This document shows positions 34,401-54,330 of a stretch of 64,000 nt of DNA, one piece after another. The stretch's first letter is position 1. Each line of letters opens with the position of its first letter. The position numbers and the translations under genes were made by a program. Where the stretch lies: assembly GCF_029633865.1 (NCBI RefSeq), contig NC_079219.1, positions 56,767,989 through 56,831,988 on the forward strand, in the 5' to 3' direction. The stretch comes from Lampris incognitus (Eukaryota; Chordata; Actinopteri; Lampriformes; Lampridae). The notes under the pieces are model-generated. The model ran no database searches, was not told where the DNA came from, and was given only the letters and a program-made list of their open reading frames with translations.

Positions 34401-34539
34401 GCTTCTTCCTGGCTTATAAGGGTACCCCCCCCCCAAAAAAGAGGATCCAGCGTTGGATCCTATCAAGCCAGATTACTGTTAAACCAGCCACTCGGGGGGG
34501 TTTAAGGGACTCTTTGGAAGAGATCCCGACGTGATGTGA

Positions 34540-35069
34540 AGCCGATCGACCCGCCCTGCTCACACGGCCCCTCCCCGAGGTCCGGAGACCCCACCACCCC
34601 CCACCACCCCACCCGGAGCGCAGAACTTCACTCTCCATCGCAGCGTTCGCCCGGTTAGCAGACTCCGCGCCGCGCCTCACACTCCGGGAATGGGATCTCC
34701 AGCGAGCTCGAAGAAAAACTTCCAGTTCTTTCGGGTGTACGCTCTGCAAAGGCTGCTCTTCAAACTGCAGGGATAGTTCCCCCCGCAGGTGGGGGGGGGG
34801 GAAATAGGGGGGGGGCACAGTCCAATGAGGTCTGAGACACGTTAGAACCCTGCTCAAGTCTTTTTTTCCGGGCTTCGGGAAATCAGTTGAAGCTAATTAC
34901 GAGAGCGAGCCGGGTCAGGGGTTTTGCAGCCGGCTGATGGGGATTTGTGCCACGAGCTGAAGCCAACGCGACGCGAGCGCGGCTCAGCGGTGCGCGCGAG
35001 TCCAGGTTTGAACCACCGCGCGCTATTTGGCTGCCGGGGCTTGGGTTTAAAAAAAAAAAAAAATCTGCC
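34540..35069 (+). promoter_or_regulatory. she CpG-rich 5' region and 5' UTR
   Basis: GC-rich, CpG-dense sequence precedes the she ATG. It includes a 13-A run at 35049-35063 shortly before the start. The transcription start is not visible from sequence alone. Confidence 0.4.
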
Positions 35070-43590
<8,521 letters not shown>

Positions 43591-43720
43591 ACATGCATCA
43601 AGGGCACCCATAGGGAAATCACACATGTGAAACAGAAACACAGTACTCTCTCACCAACACAGACACACATGCAGACACACACACGCATGTACTTAAATAA
43701 ATGCTGCTTTGGATTCACCT
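43591..43720 (+). terminator. she 3' UTR with polyadenylation signal
   Basis: A canonical AATAAA lies at 43696-43701, about 106 bp after the stop. A CA-rich segment precedes it. The cleavage site is expected shortly downstream. Confidence 0.6.
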
Positions 43721-43834
43721 TTGATAACTATGTGTTTAATTTCAGTGCTTGCTAATGAGTGTTAAAGTGGCAGTAGACAATTTTTTTTGCTTTAACTTAT
43801 CATTATGAAGTATACATGTGGATAGCACAGTATA

Positions 43835-44258
43835 ATCCCAGATAGCAAAATTGCTGTGGCCCGGACCCGTCCCACACCCGACACTTTCATCTGACCTACA
43901 TACTGTGTGGAATGATGGCACTTGGGCGGTCCGTTCCTGTTTGCCAGATCTGGGCCAGAACCAAGCCATAGCAATGCCGCATGTGCCACATATTTGCCCA
44001 AGGTGGTCCATATTTCTTCTGTGATATTTGGGCCATATTCACCATTTACCACACAGGCCACTTCAGGGTCACATCCGGATTACATGTTGCCAAGAGCACC
44101 GCATCTTTGCCAAAAAAGGCCAACATTTGAGTTGGCCCGTATTTGCTATTTTACATGTGGGCCACTTCAGGCTCACATCCATTTTGTCAGGGCCAGAAGA
44201 AGGCCATCAGTGCCGCATCACTGCCTGAAGTGGCCCACATCCGGATGCTATCTGGGAT
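43835..44258 (+). repeat. GGGCCA-rich MITE, copy 2
   Basis: It has 13-bp perfect inverted termini (ATCCCAGATAGCA and TGCTATCTGGGAT). The interior has GTGGCCCGGACCCGTCCCAC, TGGGCCATATTCACCATTTA and GGGCCACTTCAGG. It lies just 3' of she. Confidence 0.85.
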
Positions 44259-44259
44259 G

Positions 44260-45208
44260 GCTATAGAATAATGACATCATCTGCGTGTAGATTAGTTCCC
44301 TATAAGCCTCGCTTTCACTGTGCAATTCTGTCTGCCACCGGGTACGATCTCGCAGGAAAACGAAGGCTCGATTTACGGCACAAAGAAATGCATCAACTTG
44401 CGCACCCAAAATAGGAAGAGGATAGCGCTTTTGTTTTCCCCAGGAGCTAACCACCTAGCTAGCCCCAGTAGCAGAAATGGCGGACAGTGGAAACTACTCA
44501 GTAAGAGAAAAAGAGCCCCGTTGGCGGAGGAGGCAAAGAAGGTGAAGAGGGAGAGTGATAGAAACTGAGGTAAAACAAGTGTCAACCTCGGACGGGCATT
44601 CACTCGATGGAGCGAGCTCCGGTGTTGCATCAAACTCAGTTTCCCCATTGAGCTCTGTTTCCCCCTAGCCAGACGAAAGAGTTCGCGTGGAAACAGGTTA
44701 GCTATCGGTTACAATTAGGTTAAGGTAAACGTTAAGCTTGGGGTTAGGTTGAAGTTCGGGTTAGGCTGAAGTCACATTAAGCATCCCGGTGTTGTATCGA
44801 AGTCTGGCTGGGGGAAACAGATCTTGGTGGGGATACAGAGTTCAGCACAACACCCGGCACTCCAGGGGGTTCTCTGCCTCTATCATAGCACTGAGACTGG
44901 GGTCTCTAGTTCAAAGTGGGATTCTGTCAGTTGTTTCTCGCTCTGGACAGTAGCCAGGCTGCTAATAAACGGAAAGCGGTCGGGTTGTCTTTGCGACAGC
45001 GGTGCTAACAGTCATATCACCCGGAAACACTAGGGGAGGGGAAAGTTGAAAAGTTGTCTACAGCTGCTTTAATCACCTTTAGTGGCCTCAACTTGTATGT
45101 ATATACTCATCACATGCAAACTAGTGGTCAAAACCTCAAACTACAACAATTAGAACTGTATATTTTTACAATGCTGCCTGTCTCCAGTATATGAGTGCAT
45201 GTGTGTGT

Positions 45209-45240
<32 letters not shown>

Positions 45241-45900
45241 AGTGAATGTATCTGTCATTTAGAGGAAAACACTCCCTCCTTTCACACACTAGTGTATCAA
45301 TGTTTTTACGCTCAACTGCCATGAACCGGGCACGAAACACACTGTACTGTACAAACTGCACTTATTTCATACACTGAAATACCTGAACGAAGGCACATGA
45401 ACTGCTTGTGGATGTACCAGATACTTTGGCATCTGAAATGAGCAAAATGTAAAAAAAAAGTATAAGCTTCTAATAAGTGAGCAGGTCTTGCCGTCTGCGA
45501 GTGGTTGGTGCTGCAATCTATTAACGCCGTGCCTGCTAGTTAGGCATGATTTGTGTGGTCGATACACCCGATTGGAGTGTATTCGTCCATCCATCAGACA
45601 CTCCGGCCCTGGAAATAAGGCTCAGTTGTGAAACACTGGTCTATCCACAGGAAGAGCCGTCATTGATTTATCGATTTGGGCTCCTGTAGTGGGAATGGCC
45701 TCATAATATTATAACAGCTCCTAAACCCACCCAGCTCTCCGGCTCGTGGCATTTGGGAACGTCTGTGTTTGTGCGTTGGCGAGTGAGTAAACGAGTGAAT
45801 GAGGGTTGACTTTATTTTTTTTTACGCCCGCTAATGAGCGACAACCCCCTGCTGCGGATTCAACCTGCAGCAGACGAACGAGCGAGTGAGCGACCGAACG
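44260..45900. other. intergenic, no recognised gene
   Basis: No exon or named repeat was recognised. It contains a short CA tract (45208-45235). Small ORFs show no similarity I know. Confidence 0.6.
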
Positions 45901-45922
45901 GCAAGGGCCCCCACCCGCCTTC

Positions 45923-46410
45923 GGTCAAAACGAGAGGCCCTTCGCTAAAATGCTGCCCTCGTCGTCGCGAAGGGATCGACCTGCTCACCCAGCGAATGTT
46001 CCTACACGTGGACGATGTTTGTATGAAGTGAGTTTTGAATACTGTCAAATTTTTTATTTTGATTTTTTTACGACAACCACATCACGGAGAGGACGGTTTT
46101 ATAAATGTTGTACGTCTTCAGTTCAGTAAATGACATTTTTTAAATAAATAAATGATCGTTTTTAAACATTTTAAATAATAAAAAATAGTAAAATTTTTCA
46201 ATAAATACAATTTTTTTTTTAGTCAAAATGAGAGGCCCTTAGCTAAAATGCTATCCTGGTTATTGTGAATGGGTCGCCCTGCTCACCCGGAGGACCTTCC
46301 TCCATGTGGATGATGTTTGTATGAAGTGAGTTTTGATACTGTCCCAATTTTTTTTTTTTTTTTGCAACAACCAAATCATGGAGAGGACAGTTTTATAAAT
46401 GTTGTAAGTC
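45923..46410 (+). repeat. two diverged copies of a 190-bp unit
   Basis: 45923-46135 and 46224-46430 align end to end. They share GTCAAAA.GAGAGGCCCTT, CCCTGCTCACCC, GATGTTTGTATGAAGTGAGT and ATAAATGTTGTA. Each ends in AT-rich sequence with AATAAA-like motifs. Confidence 0.75.
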
Positions 46411-47028
46411 TTCAATTCAATAAATAAATATGTTTAAACCTTGGTGTTCAAACTGTACGGATAACGGGTATGACAAGACAGTGGGGGTGGGGGGTGGTGG
46501 GGTCAAGGACGGAGCCGCGTGCTCCTGTGCAGAAGCTGCAGTCAAGATGAGAAGCCGCAAAGCCGTTGACCTGAGTGCAAAACCAATTAAGTACAACAAA
46601 CGTGCGTTCGCGTGCACGCACAAACGTGCGCGCGAACGCACGCCGCAACACGGGCACAGCTGCATTTTAACAAAACCCAGGCCAAGTGTGCGCGCAACAT
46701 GCAAATATGTGCAATATGTGCGTCGTTACCCACAAAATGTCACGAACCGGCACTTCAACCTCTGCAAAGCACACAGACGAGCGCTATCGTCGGCACGTGT
46801 GTGTGCGTCTGAACTCTGTTTGCTGCGTGTGTGTCCGTGGCGAGACGTGCCTTCCAAGTAAACACTACCGTGTCAGTTTGTGTGTCGGTGCGTGCACACG
46901 CGCCGTGTGTGCACCCATGTGTGAACGCGCGTGTGCGCGTGTGTGTGTGTGTGTGTGTATTTGCAGGCTTACGTGTACATGTTTGCGAAGCGGCGTGTGT
47001 CAGAATATCTCTGTTGAGGGATTACCAG

Positions 47029-47041
47029 GTTGCCATGGTGA
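47029..47041 (+). promoter_or_regulatory. RFX X-box-like motif
   Basis: GTTGCCATGGTGA resembles the RFX X-box (GTNRCC-N2-RGYAAC), with a perfect left half and an imperfect right half. It lies 96 bp upstream of the candidate ATG at 47137. Binding is not shown. Confidence 0.35.
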
Positions 47042-47136
47042 TTAGTGGGAGCGAGGGAGGGCCATCACTGCGGGGAAGGGAAAGAGGGAGGAGGAGGAGA
47101 GAGAGAGAGAGGCGGGTGGGGGGGGGAGGGGGAGGG

Positions 47137-47183
47137 ATGAGAGACGGCAACATGACAATACGTATTACAGTACCGAAAGAGCT
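47137..47183 (+). CDS. candidate first coding exon, unknown gene
   Basis: ATG opens 15 codons (MRDGNMTIRITVPKE) plus two bases, followed by a consensus donor gtgagt. An X-box-like motif lies about 100 bp upstream. I do not recognise the protein and no matching second exon was found. A chance ATG plus donor is quite possible. Confidence 0.25.
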
Positions 47184-47436
47184 GTGAGTATCCTTTGCAG
47201 CCAGGGCGGCGACCCCCGCAGGACGGCTCGCCTGCGACGGGGGGCGACAGCGCCCAGACCAGCGCCAGAGATGACGCGGTTTCCTCCCCCCTGCCGCCAG
47301 GCCCTCAGCTTCTTTTTCCTTTTTTTGTTGTTGTTGTTGTTGTTGCATTATCCTATATGTGTGTGTGTTGTCTGTGGGGAGAAACTTGTCCTTTCACTTT
47401 ATCGACCCCCCCCCCAATCTCCAGAGGTCACACTGC

Positions 47437-47846
47437 CGCCCACATGGCACAACTGCTGTGGCCCGGAGCCGCCCCACGCCCGGCTGTCGTCTCTCGTTCA
47501 CCCGGCCCGCATACCGCGTGGAAAGATGCCGCTTGGGCGGTCCGCCCCTGTTCGCCGGATCTGGGCCAGAACCGAGCCATAGCAATGCCGGCGCGGGCCG
47601 CATAGTTGCCAGAGGTGGGCCATATTTGTTTTGTGATATTTGGGCCATATTCCCCATTTACCACACGGGGCCACTTCAGGGTCACATCCAGATGCCAAAA
47701 AAGGCCTCGCATTCGATTTGGCGGCCATCTTTGCGATTATACATGCGGGCCACTTCAGGCCCACGTCCGTTCCGTCGGGGCCAGAAGAAGGCCGCCAGTG
47801 CCGCGTCACGGCCTGAAGTGGCCCACATCCGGATGCTGTCTGGGAG
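47437..47846 (+). repeat. GGGCCA-rich MITE, copy 3
   Basis: It is closely similar in layout to 43835-44258 (CTGTGGCCCGGAGCC near the start, CATCCGGATGCTGTCTGGGA at the end). The left terminus is degraded. Confidence 0.8.
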
Positions 47847-48364
47847 GGTAGTGCGTTCCTGGCACACGTGGGTTTTTTTTTTGGTGTATTGCTCAAGGAC
47901 ACTTCAGCAGGGGAGATGTTGGCCGTCACGGGAGGTTGAACTGGGCCGCCTCGCGGTCCGGTCAGAAACCAGCCGACAGCCACAAATCCGCTTACGTGTT
48001 GTTCTTATTACCTTACACGTTGTGCGTTTTTACCGTCCGCGTTTTATTTTCCCTTGTTCACACAACACACTAGTGTCTGGCGGTCCGGAGCGATGCATCC
48101 GGCCGTCGTAACGCGTGCCGTCAATCTCTCCGGAGCGCCTGATCGCGGGATTGCAACATTTTCCACCGATCTCTCAGCTCCTCTGCAGGGTTTCCATCGT
48201 GCGCATCACCCAATTTCCAAACTGTTATTTGTTGAACGCCCAATTAAATATTTATCGGCCAGCTCGACACATCTGGTAATCAGTCAGTGTTGGCACGACA
48301 TGGGAGGACAAGGAGAAGTGATGGAGGCAACCGGAAGAGGGAGAAGGACAGTAGAAGAGGGAAG

Positions 48365-48401
<37 letters not shown>

Positions 48402-48728
48402 GGGGGGGTTAGGGGAAGACAAGCACTTGTGGGGGTCTCAACTTTTAAATAATTCAGGCGGAGACTCACAGCACTCAGTGCAGAGGAGGAGCACTGTCAG
48501 GTCAGCTCATTCACTGCAGGAGCGAGGGAGAAGAGCGGAGACTGTGCAGAGAAAGAGAGGGAGGAAGAGGGGGAAAGTGTGCAAAGATAGCAAGCGGGAG
48601 GAAGACATTAACTTGAGAGTTTGTGTGTGTATTGTGTGTGTGTGTGTGTGTGTGTGCAGCAAAAATAGAAGAAAGAAAAATGAAGGAGAAACGGGTCGTC
48701 TCCTCCCGGAGCTTTCTGGTTTCTCTTA

Positions 48729-48742
48729 GTCACCACGGCAAC
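48729..48742 (+). promoter_or_regulatory. RFX X-box match
   Basis: GTCACCACGGCAAC fits GTNRCC-N2-RGYAAC exactly. It lies upstream of the signal-peptide exon at 53027 by 4.3 kb. Function is unproven. Confidence 0.35.
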
Positions 48743-49295
48743 CGCCTCCTCCCACCCCTTCCCGCACCCCTGGTGCATTTTGTTTACTCTTCCCCCATCC
48801 TTCCCTCCCACGCTCCTCTGTGACTCCCCTCTTCTCCCTCCTCTCTCCCGCACCCTTCCTCCCCCCTACTTTTTTGTGCCCTATACTACTCCCCCCCCCC
48901 CGTTTGCCGCATTCCCTCCTCCCCTCGCCGCTCAAAGCTTGTTCTCGTCACCCGCGTTGTCATGTTTTTTCCCCTGATCAACAGGCGTCCTCGTCTCACG
49001 CCAACGGCACACGCTGCCAAGTTAGCATGCTAACCAATAGGACAACAGAGCAGCGGGCCTCCAGTCAGCCCTGTAATTCTTAGCGCACTTCTACGCCCTC
49101 CTCCTCCAACCCCCACCACCTGCACTTCTTCTCCCCCCCCCACCTTCCCTTGTCTCTCTCTCTCTCTCTCTCTCTCCCCCCACACACACACCTCCATCAC
49201 TGACTTTGAGGAGAGGGAGTAGAGGTCACCATAACAGTGGGGGGAGGAGGTCTGAGGAGAAACACAACTGCAAATAAACAACTAGAAAAGTGACG

Positions 49296-49326
<31 letters not shown>

Positions 49327-49550
49327 CAAGAGGAGAGAGAGAGAAGAGAGAGATGAGAGAGAAGAGAGAGAGAAGAGAGAGAGGAGAGAGAGAGAGCAAG
49401 AGGAGAGCGAGAGAGGAGAGAGAGAGAGAGGAGAGAGAGAGGAGAGAGAGAGAGGAGAGCGAGAGCGAGTGAGAGAGAGAGAGAGGAGAGAGAGAGCAAG
49501 AGGAGAGAGAGAGAGAGGAGAGAGAGAGAGAGGAGAAAAGAGGAAGAAAA
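49296..49550. repeat. GA-rich simple repeat
   Basis: A purine-only tract of about 250 bp made of GAGAGA, AGAGGAGA and AAGAGGAG blocks. Long ORFs on both strands are artefacts of it. Confidence 0.95.
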
Positions 49551-49839
49551 AAGCAGAAGATAAGAAAGAAAAGATGACTTACAGGATGCGTTTGTCCATT
49601 CGGAGGCCCAGGTAACCACTGGGAAGAGTTTGTTGGGAAAGACATGTGACTCTTGTCCCACATGTGACGGACCAAAGGAAGCCTGCCAGGTTCTCTCCGG
49701 TCCTCGTCGTCTGAATTCCTAACAAAACTTTCCTATTTCTGACCTGACGTGCTGCCTCACGCCTGTTTTATTTACTTATTTATTTTTATCTGAGGTGGAC
49801 CTTTTTATTCTCATCAAGCTGGCCTTTGACTCACTGTTA

Positions 49840-50032
49840 TTCCCCGACCGACCAGAGGAGGCGCTAGTGCAGCGACCGGGAACACATACACACGTCCTGC
49901 ATCCCACCCGCAGACACGGCCAACTGTGTCTGTAGGGACGCCCGACCAAGCCGGAGGCAACACGGGGATTCGAACCGACGATCCCCGTGTTGCTAGGCAA
50001 CGGAATAGACCGCTATGCTAAACGGACGCCTG
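49840..50032 (-). repeat. tRNA-derived SINE, 5' part
   Basis: Only the head half is present, in minus orientation. It runs from CGACCAGAGGAGGCGCTAGT to the tRNA-like end (GGATTCGAACC, then GGAATAGACCGCTATGCTAA). Confidence 0.88.
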
Positions 50033-50116
50033 AACCAAGTTTTTTTTTTATCAGCGTGATAAATCCCCCCATGGGGTCCAGATATTGGTGGTGGTGGTTG
50101 ATGACTTCTGCTGAGA

Positions 50117-50117
50117 T

Positions 50118-50151
<34 letters not shown>

Positions 50152-50159
50152 CAGATAAC

Positions 50160-50220
<61 letters not shown>

Positions 50221-50242
50221 CCTAGATAGATAGACAGATAAC

Positions 50243-50319
<77 letters not shown>

Positions 50320-50402
50320 CCTAGATAGATAGACAGATAACTAGATAGATAGATAGACAGATGGGTAGATAGATAGACAGACAGATGGGTAGATAGATAG
50401 AT
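50117..50402. repeat. GATA microsatellite array
   Basis: This is a nearly continuous (GATA)n, interrupted by GATCCTAGATA and ACTAGATA blocks that mark about three higher-order repeats. Confidence 0.96.
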
Positions 50403-50404
50403 AT

Positions 50405-50577
50405 TCCAGTTCTTCTTGCCATGCACAGACCGGGGTATGAACCATAACATGCAGGTCTTCGATGGAGGGAGGAAACCCACGCAGACACGGGGACTACATG
50501 CAAACTCCCCACAGAAAGGACCTGGGACGGCCTTGCTGTGAGGCACCAGTGCTAGCCACCGGGCTGCACCATAAGGC
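50405..50577 (-). repeat. tRNA-like dispersed repeat, reverse copy
   Basis: This is the inverse of the family at 11211-11400. It carries ACATGCAGGTCTTCGATGG, CACGCAGACACGGGG and GCACCAGTGCTAGCCACCGG, ending GCTGCACC. Confidence 0.82.
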
Positions 50578-50787
50578 CGATGAGGCTGACGGAGAGATGG
50601 AACTGATGATCTGCGAGGAGTAGGCGGCGATGGGGAGGCGGAGGGGAGCGAATAACAGCAGCACAGATGCGCTACAGGCGGAGGAGACGCTTTAAAAAAA
50701 AAGAGCAGCAGGAGGACGTTCGGCTAACCACGTGGGTGTGATGCCGCGCTATCGGATCGACGAGAACAGGAATCAGGAATTCCGTCA

Positions 50788-50890
50788 TTCCATGTGAGGG
50801 ACCGGCGGCCTGTCCAGGGAGTCTGGGATAGGCTCCAGCATCCCCGCCACCCGGACAGCAGGATAAGCGGATTGGATAATGGATGGATGG
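50788..50890 (-). repeat. dispersed teleost repeat, reverse copy
   Basis: GGCCTGTCCAGGGAGTCTGG, GATAGGCTCCAGCATCCC and GGATTGGATAATGGATGGAT are the inverse of the family at 14784-14925. Confidence 0.8.
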
Positions 50891-50989
50891 AAGCACATGA
50901 AATGAAACGAAACACCGTCCGTCCCCCCCCCCCACCCTCCCTCCACCCACAGCAGCGCAACACAAAGACGAAAACACATCAGACTCCAG

Positions 50990-51720
50990 AAGAATAAAAA
51001 TAAAATCGCCGTGCAAGAGAACAAACGCAGGATGGCTGTCAGAACTGCCCCGCTTCCGGGTCCTGTCAGACAGACCGCCCTCGGTGTTTCCTCTTCGGGC
51101 GCAGCTCCAGGCAGGGCCGTGGTCCCTGGGCCCACAGGACGCGGCAGACCAGCCCCCCTCCCCCCCAGCTTTCGACGCACCTCCCCCCGCACTCCACACG
51201 ACGACGCTAAAAACACAGGCGAGGCCGCCGCCAGACCGGAACTGACGGTCTGGCGCGGGCTAGCGGTTAGCTTAGCCTGCCCCGCTTCCGCGTCCTGTCA
51301 GAACCGAGCCGTCGAACGAAGACGAAAACAAACTCGGACGCGGACGCGGACAAAGACACTGCGTGGACGGTACTGGGCGAGGCCGCCGCAAGCGTTACGC
51401 CCGCGCCGCCGTCTTCCCACACACCGGACGCGGTGACGTCATCAGCCGGCGACTCAATTAACAGCCCCGGACGAGTGAGCATGCGCGAGAGATGCGACCG
51501 GCACCACGGCAGGACGAGACGGGAAGTGTGGCCACGCGAAGGCCGCCTTCCTGGCGGAACCTACCCCGAACTCAGCCCGAACTCAGCTCGAACTCACATC
51601 GAGGCCCCGGCGTCCCGAACCCGGCTGCTTCAGCTTTACAGCAAAGCGCCAGATCCTGCAGTTTAGTGGAAGGCTCACCGGATAATGGCGACATCATAGT
51701 GGCTTATTTTGTTCCTCAGG
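50990..51720. other. CpG-rich intergenic block
   Basis: GC- and CpG-dense sequence with no recognisable exon. A short block (GCCCCGCTTCCGNGTCCTGT) occurs twice, near 51048 and 51280. It may be a CpG island or a methylation-poor repeat. Confidence 0.4.
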
Positions 51721-52075
51721 GGATCCGCTGCTGCTGGATTCCACTTAATGCACTTTAGAGGGACGGTTTTTTACACCTGTCGTTTTTTTTGGGGGGGGCA
51801 GGTCAACCCCCCCCCCATGTGTGAGATATGTAGAAACCGTCCTTTTAAACAGTTTTACTCGGGTCGAAATGACCCCCTTCAAATAACAGCTGTCAGCGGC
51901 AAATCCCGTTGACGGGAAGGAAGATGGCTGTCATAGCGCGCGCGGCGGCCCGGAGGTGGCGCGGGTCCTCCATGGCTGTGTAATTAGCGAACAGAACACG
52001 AGCGCCCCGCTTATTTATCAGTTATTTGAGGTGTGCGGAGCTCTGAGCAGGGGGCTCACCGGAGTCCCTTAAGGC

Positions 52076-52497
52076 CAGTGTTTCTCAACCGGGGGTCCGC
52101 GGACCCCTAGTGGTCCGTGGTGTAATTGCAAGGGGTCCGTGAAAATAAAACATCTTTAAAAAAAGATCCTATGACATTTATAGAAATAGGATTATTTTAC
52201 TCAGATGTGACTGAGACCTTTATCTACCTAAACTATAAAGGGTAACAGGACTTTTTGTTACATATATCTGAAAGTTGCTGCATAAGAATTCTGTTTTGTT
52301 AACTAATCTAAGTTACAACTGAAAGCTCTTATTTTTGCCCCAAAGAGTGAATAAATGCTATAATGCAATTTAGAATGCAGTTTCTACTGTTTCTATCAAA
52401 TTGCAACCCCCCTCCCCCAAGATCAGGTGGAGGGGTCCTCAGGGTAGATCAAAAATACGCAGGGGGTCCAGGACCCCAAAAAGGTGGAGAACCACTG
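52076..52497. repeat. hAT-like MITE with target duplication
   Basis: The ends are CAGTGTTTCTCAACCGGGGG and GGTGGAGAACCACTG. The flanks CCTTAAGG (52067-52074) and CCGTAAGG (52498-52505) match at 7 of 8 positions, with one extra base at the left. An 8-bp duplication is the hAT hallmark. It is in reverse orientation to the other two copies. Confidence 0.9.
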
Positions 52498-53026
52498 CCG
52501 TAAGGTACGCCCATCCCCATCCCCATCCTCATCCCCAATCCGCTCTCCTCCCCCGCCTTCCTCTCCTCTCCCTCTCTCTCCCTATCGCTCCCGTTCTCTC
52601 TCCCCTCCTCCTCCTCTCCTGCGCGTCGCATCGCTCGGCGCAATACGGACAGCGCAGCGCCGCTCGACTCGGCATACAGTAGCTTTACCTGGGTTTCATT
52701 CTCTCTCCCTCTCTCTCTCTCCCTCTCTCTCTCTCCCTCTCCCTCTCTCTCTCTCTCGCGCTCTCTCTCGTTCTCTCGCTCCTTCTCTCGCGCTCCTTCT
52801 CTCGCTCAGAAATGTCTCGACCGACGAAAAGACCTGACGTCACTCTGTCAGGTAGAGAGTGAAGGTTTCGTTTCTTTTGTGGGTTTTTTTGTTGTTGTTG
52901 TTTGTTGTTGGTTTTTTGGGGGGGGGTGGGGGTGGAGGGGGACAAGGAAGGAGCGTCGCGCGGGCCGTTCTTTGGGGGGGCCGGTGAACACCTTTCCGGT
53001 TCGGGGCGCACTCAGACGCACCTACG

Positions 53027-53078
53027 ATGGGCGGCTGGCCGCGGCTGCTGTGTCTCTGTCTCCTCGCCATTGCGAGAG
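53027..53078 (+). CDS. first coding exon with signal peptide, gene unknown
   Basis: The ATG at 53027 encodes MGGWPRLLCLCLLAIAR, a short positive N-region followed by a hydrophobic core, as in a secretory signal peptide. One further base precedes a perfect donor (AGAG then gtgagt), so the exit phase is 1. CpG-rich sequence surrounds it. Phase-1 signal-peptide exons are typical of secreted proteins, immunoglobulin-type or cytokine receptors and nicotinic receptor subunits. In human, IL6R and CHRNB2 lie near SHE, so these are candidates only. No second exon was recognised before 64 kb. Confidence 0.55.
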
Positions 53079-53320
53079 GTGAGTAACCCGACGCTCGAGC
53101 CGCGGCTCCGATGGCTCCGCGAGGGGGAGGGGGGATCGGGGGGTTTTTGGTTTTGTTTTTTTACCACCGTGAGCTCGTGCAGTTCACGGCAAACGAACCC
53201 AATTGTTTAACTATGAAAGAGTGGCTATGAATATCAGATGAGCTGTTATATTTAGGAGAGGCGGAGATGGGGGGGGGGTATGCACGACTCTTTCGCTGCT
53301 GTGTCACCCTGAGCACGACA

Positions 53321-53322
53321 TA

Positions 53323-53363
<41 letters not shown>
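53321..53363. repeat. ATG trinucleotide repeat
   Basis: About 14 tandem ATG units lie downstream of the signal-peptide exon, presumably in its intron. Confidence 0.93.
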
Positions 53364-53364
<1 letters not shown>

Positions 53365-53709
53365 TGGAGGAGAAATATTGCCCGTGCTGTTACGTTACCC
53401 ACACGGTAGCCAGTGCAGAAATAACACAATATAGCTCGCGTATTTTGCGCACGAAGGTGGCTTCAGCAGTTAAACGCTGTGATGGTGTGGTGATGGTGTT
53501 GGTGATGGTGATGGTGTTGGTGTTGGTGACGGTGGGCTGGATTAAAAATGAACGAAAATGCGCGAACGTCGAAGCAATTACGTATGTCGTCTTGAGGCAT
53601 TGTATTATAGGCTATGACGAAATAGTCAACGACGATGCTTTATGTGGCCCAGGTGGGCTACGTATACATGCACAGGACAGGACAGTTAGACTCCTCTTCC
53701 CCTCTCTCA

Positions 53710-53712
53710 AAA

Positions 53713-53744
<32 letters not shown>

Positions 53745-53778
53745 GCAGATAGATAGACAGACAGATAGATAGATAGAA
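53710..53778. repeat. GATA/GACA microsatellite
   Basis: Mixed GATA and GACA tetramers form this short array. Confidence 0.93.
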
Positions 53779-53857
53779 AATGAACAAAGAGCATGTTTGC
53801 AAAGCACAAGTTGTAATAAGTGTCTATAACAGCATTAACGCAGTGTGCTCATAATCA

Positions 53858-54086
53858 CTCGCTGACACACACACATGCACGTGCATGCACATACACGAAC
53901 ACACACACATACATGCATGCACAAACACACACGCACGCTCATGCACGTGCATGCACAAACACGTGCACTTGCATGCGTGCACACAAACTCGTGCACACGC
54001 ACGTATGTGTATGCGCACACGTGCATGCACACACACTCGTGCACATGCACATACACACACACGCACCACAAACGCACACACGCACG
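53858..54086. repeat. CA/CATG-rich cryptic simple repeat
   Basis: Interrupted CA-dinucleotide sequence with many GCATGCA, GTGCATGC and ACACGCAC blocks. It gives apparent ORFs on both strands. Confidence 0.88.
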
Positions 54087-54235
54087 TTAAAATGGAGGTC
54101 TTGGTTTGAGTGGACAGCTTAATAAGAGGCATGGCATCCTTATAGGATGAAGTGTCAACACAGTACAACCGGAACAGCCTTCTTGTTCTGGGTATGACTT
54201 GTTACAGACAGGTAGATGGACTGTTTACCCTTATG

Positions 54236-54236
<1 letters not shown>

Positions 54237-54328
<92 letters not shown>

Positions 54329-54330
54329 CA
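54237..54330. repeat. CT microsatellite
   Basis: A nearly uninterrupted (CT)n of about 85 bp ending in CTAT units. Confidence 0.96.

Noticed and set aside
34440-34460. GGATCCA...TGGATCC inverted repeat upstream of she
   Set aside because: The arms are only 7 bp with no further context. Such short palindromes occur by chance.
47359-48111. 250-codon open frame on the plus strand
   Set aside because: Most of it overlaps the GGGCCA-rich MITE and GC-rich flank. The same MITE at 43835 gives different frames, and no domain is visible.
49197-49675. Two overlapping minus-strand open frames of about 150 codons rich in Leu and Ser
   Set aside because: Produced by the GA-rich simple repeat. No biological signature.
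50117-50402. Regularly spaced repeats resembling a CRISPR array
   Set aside because: These are GATA microsatellites with higher-order duplication in a vertebrate genome. There are no unique spacers and no cas genes.
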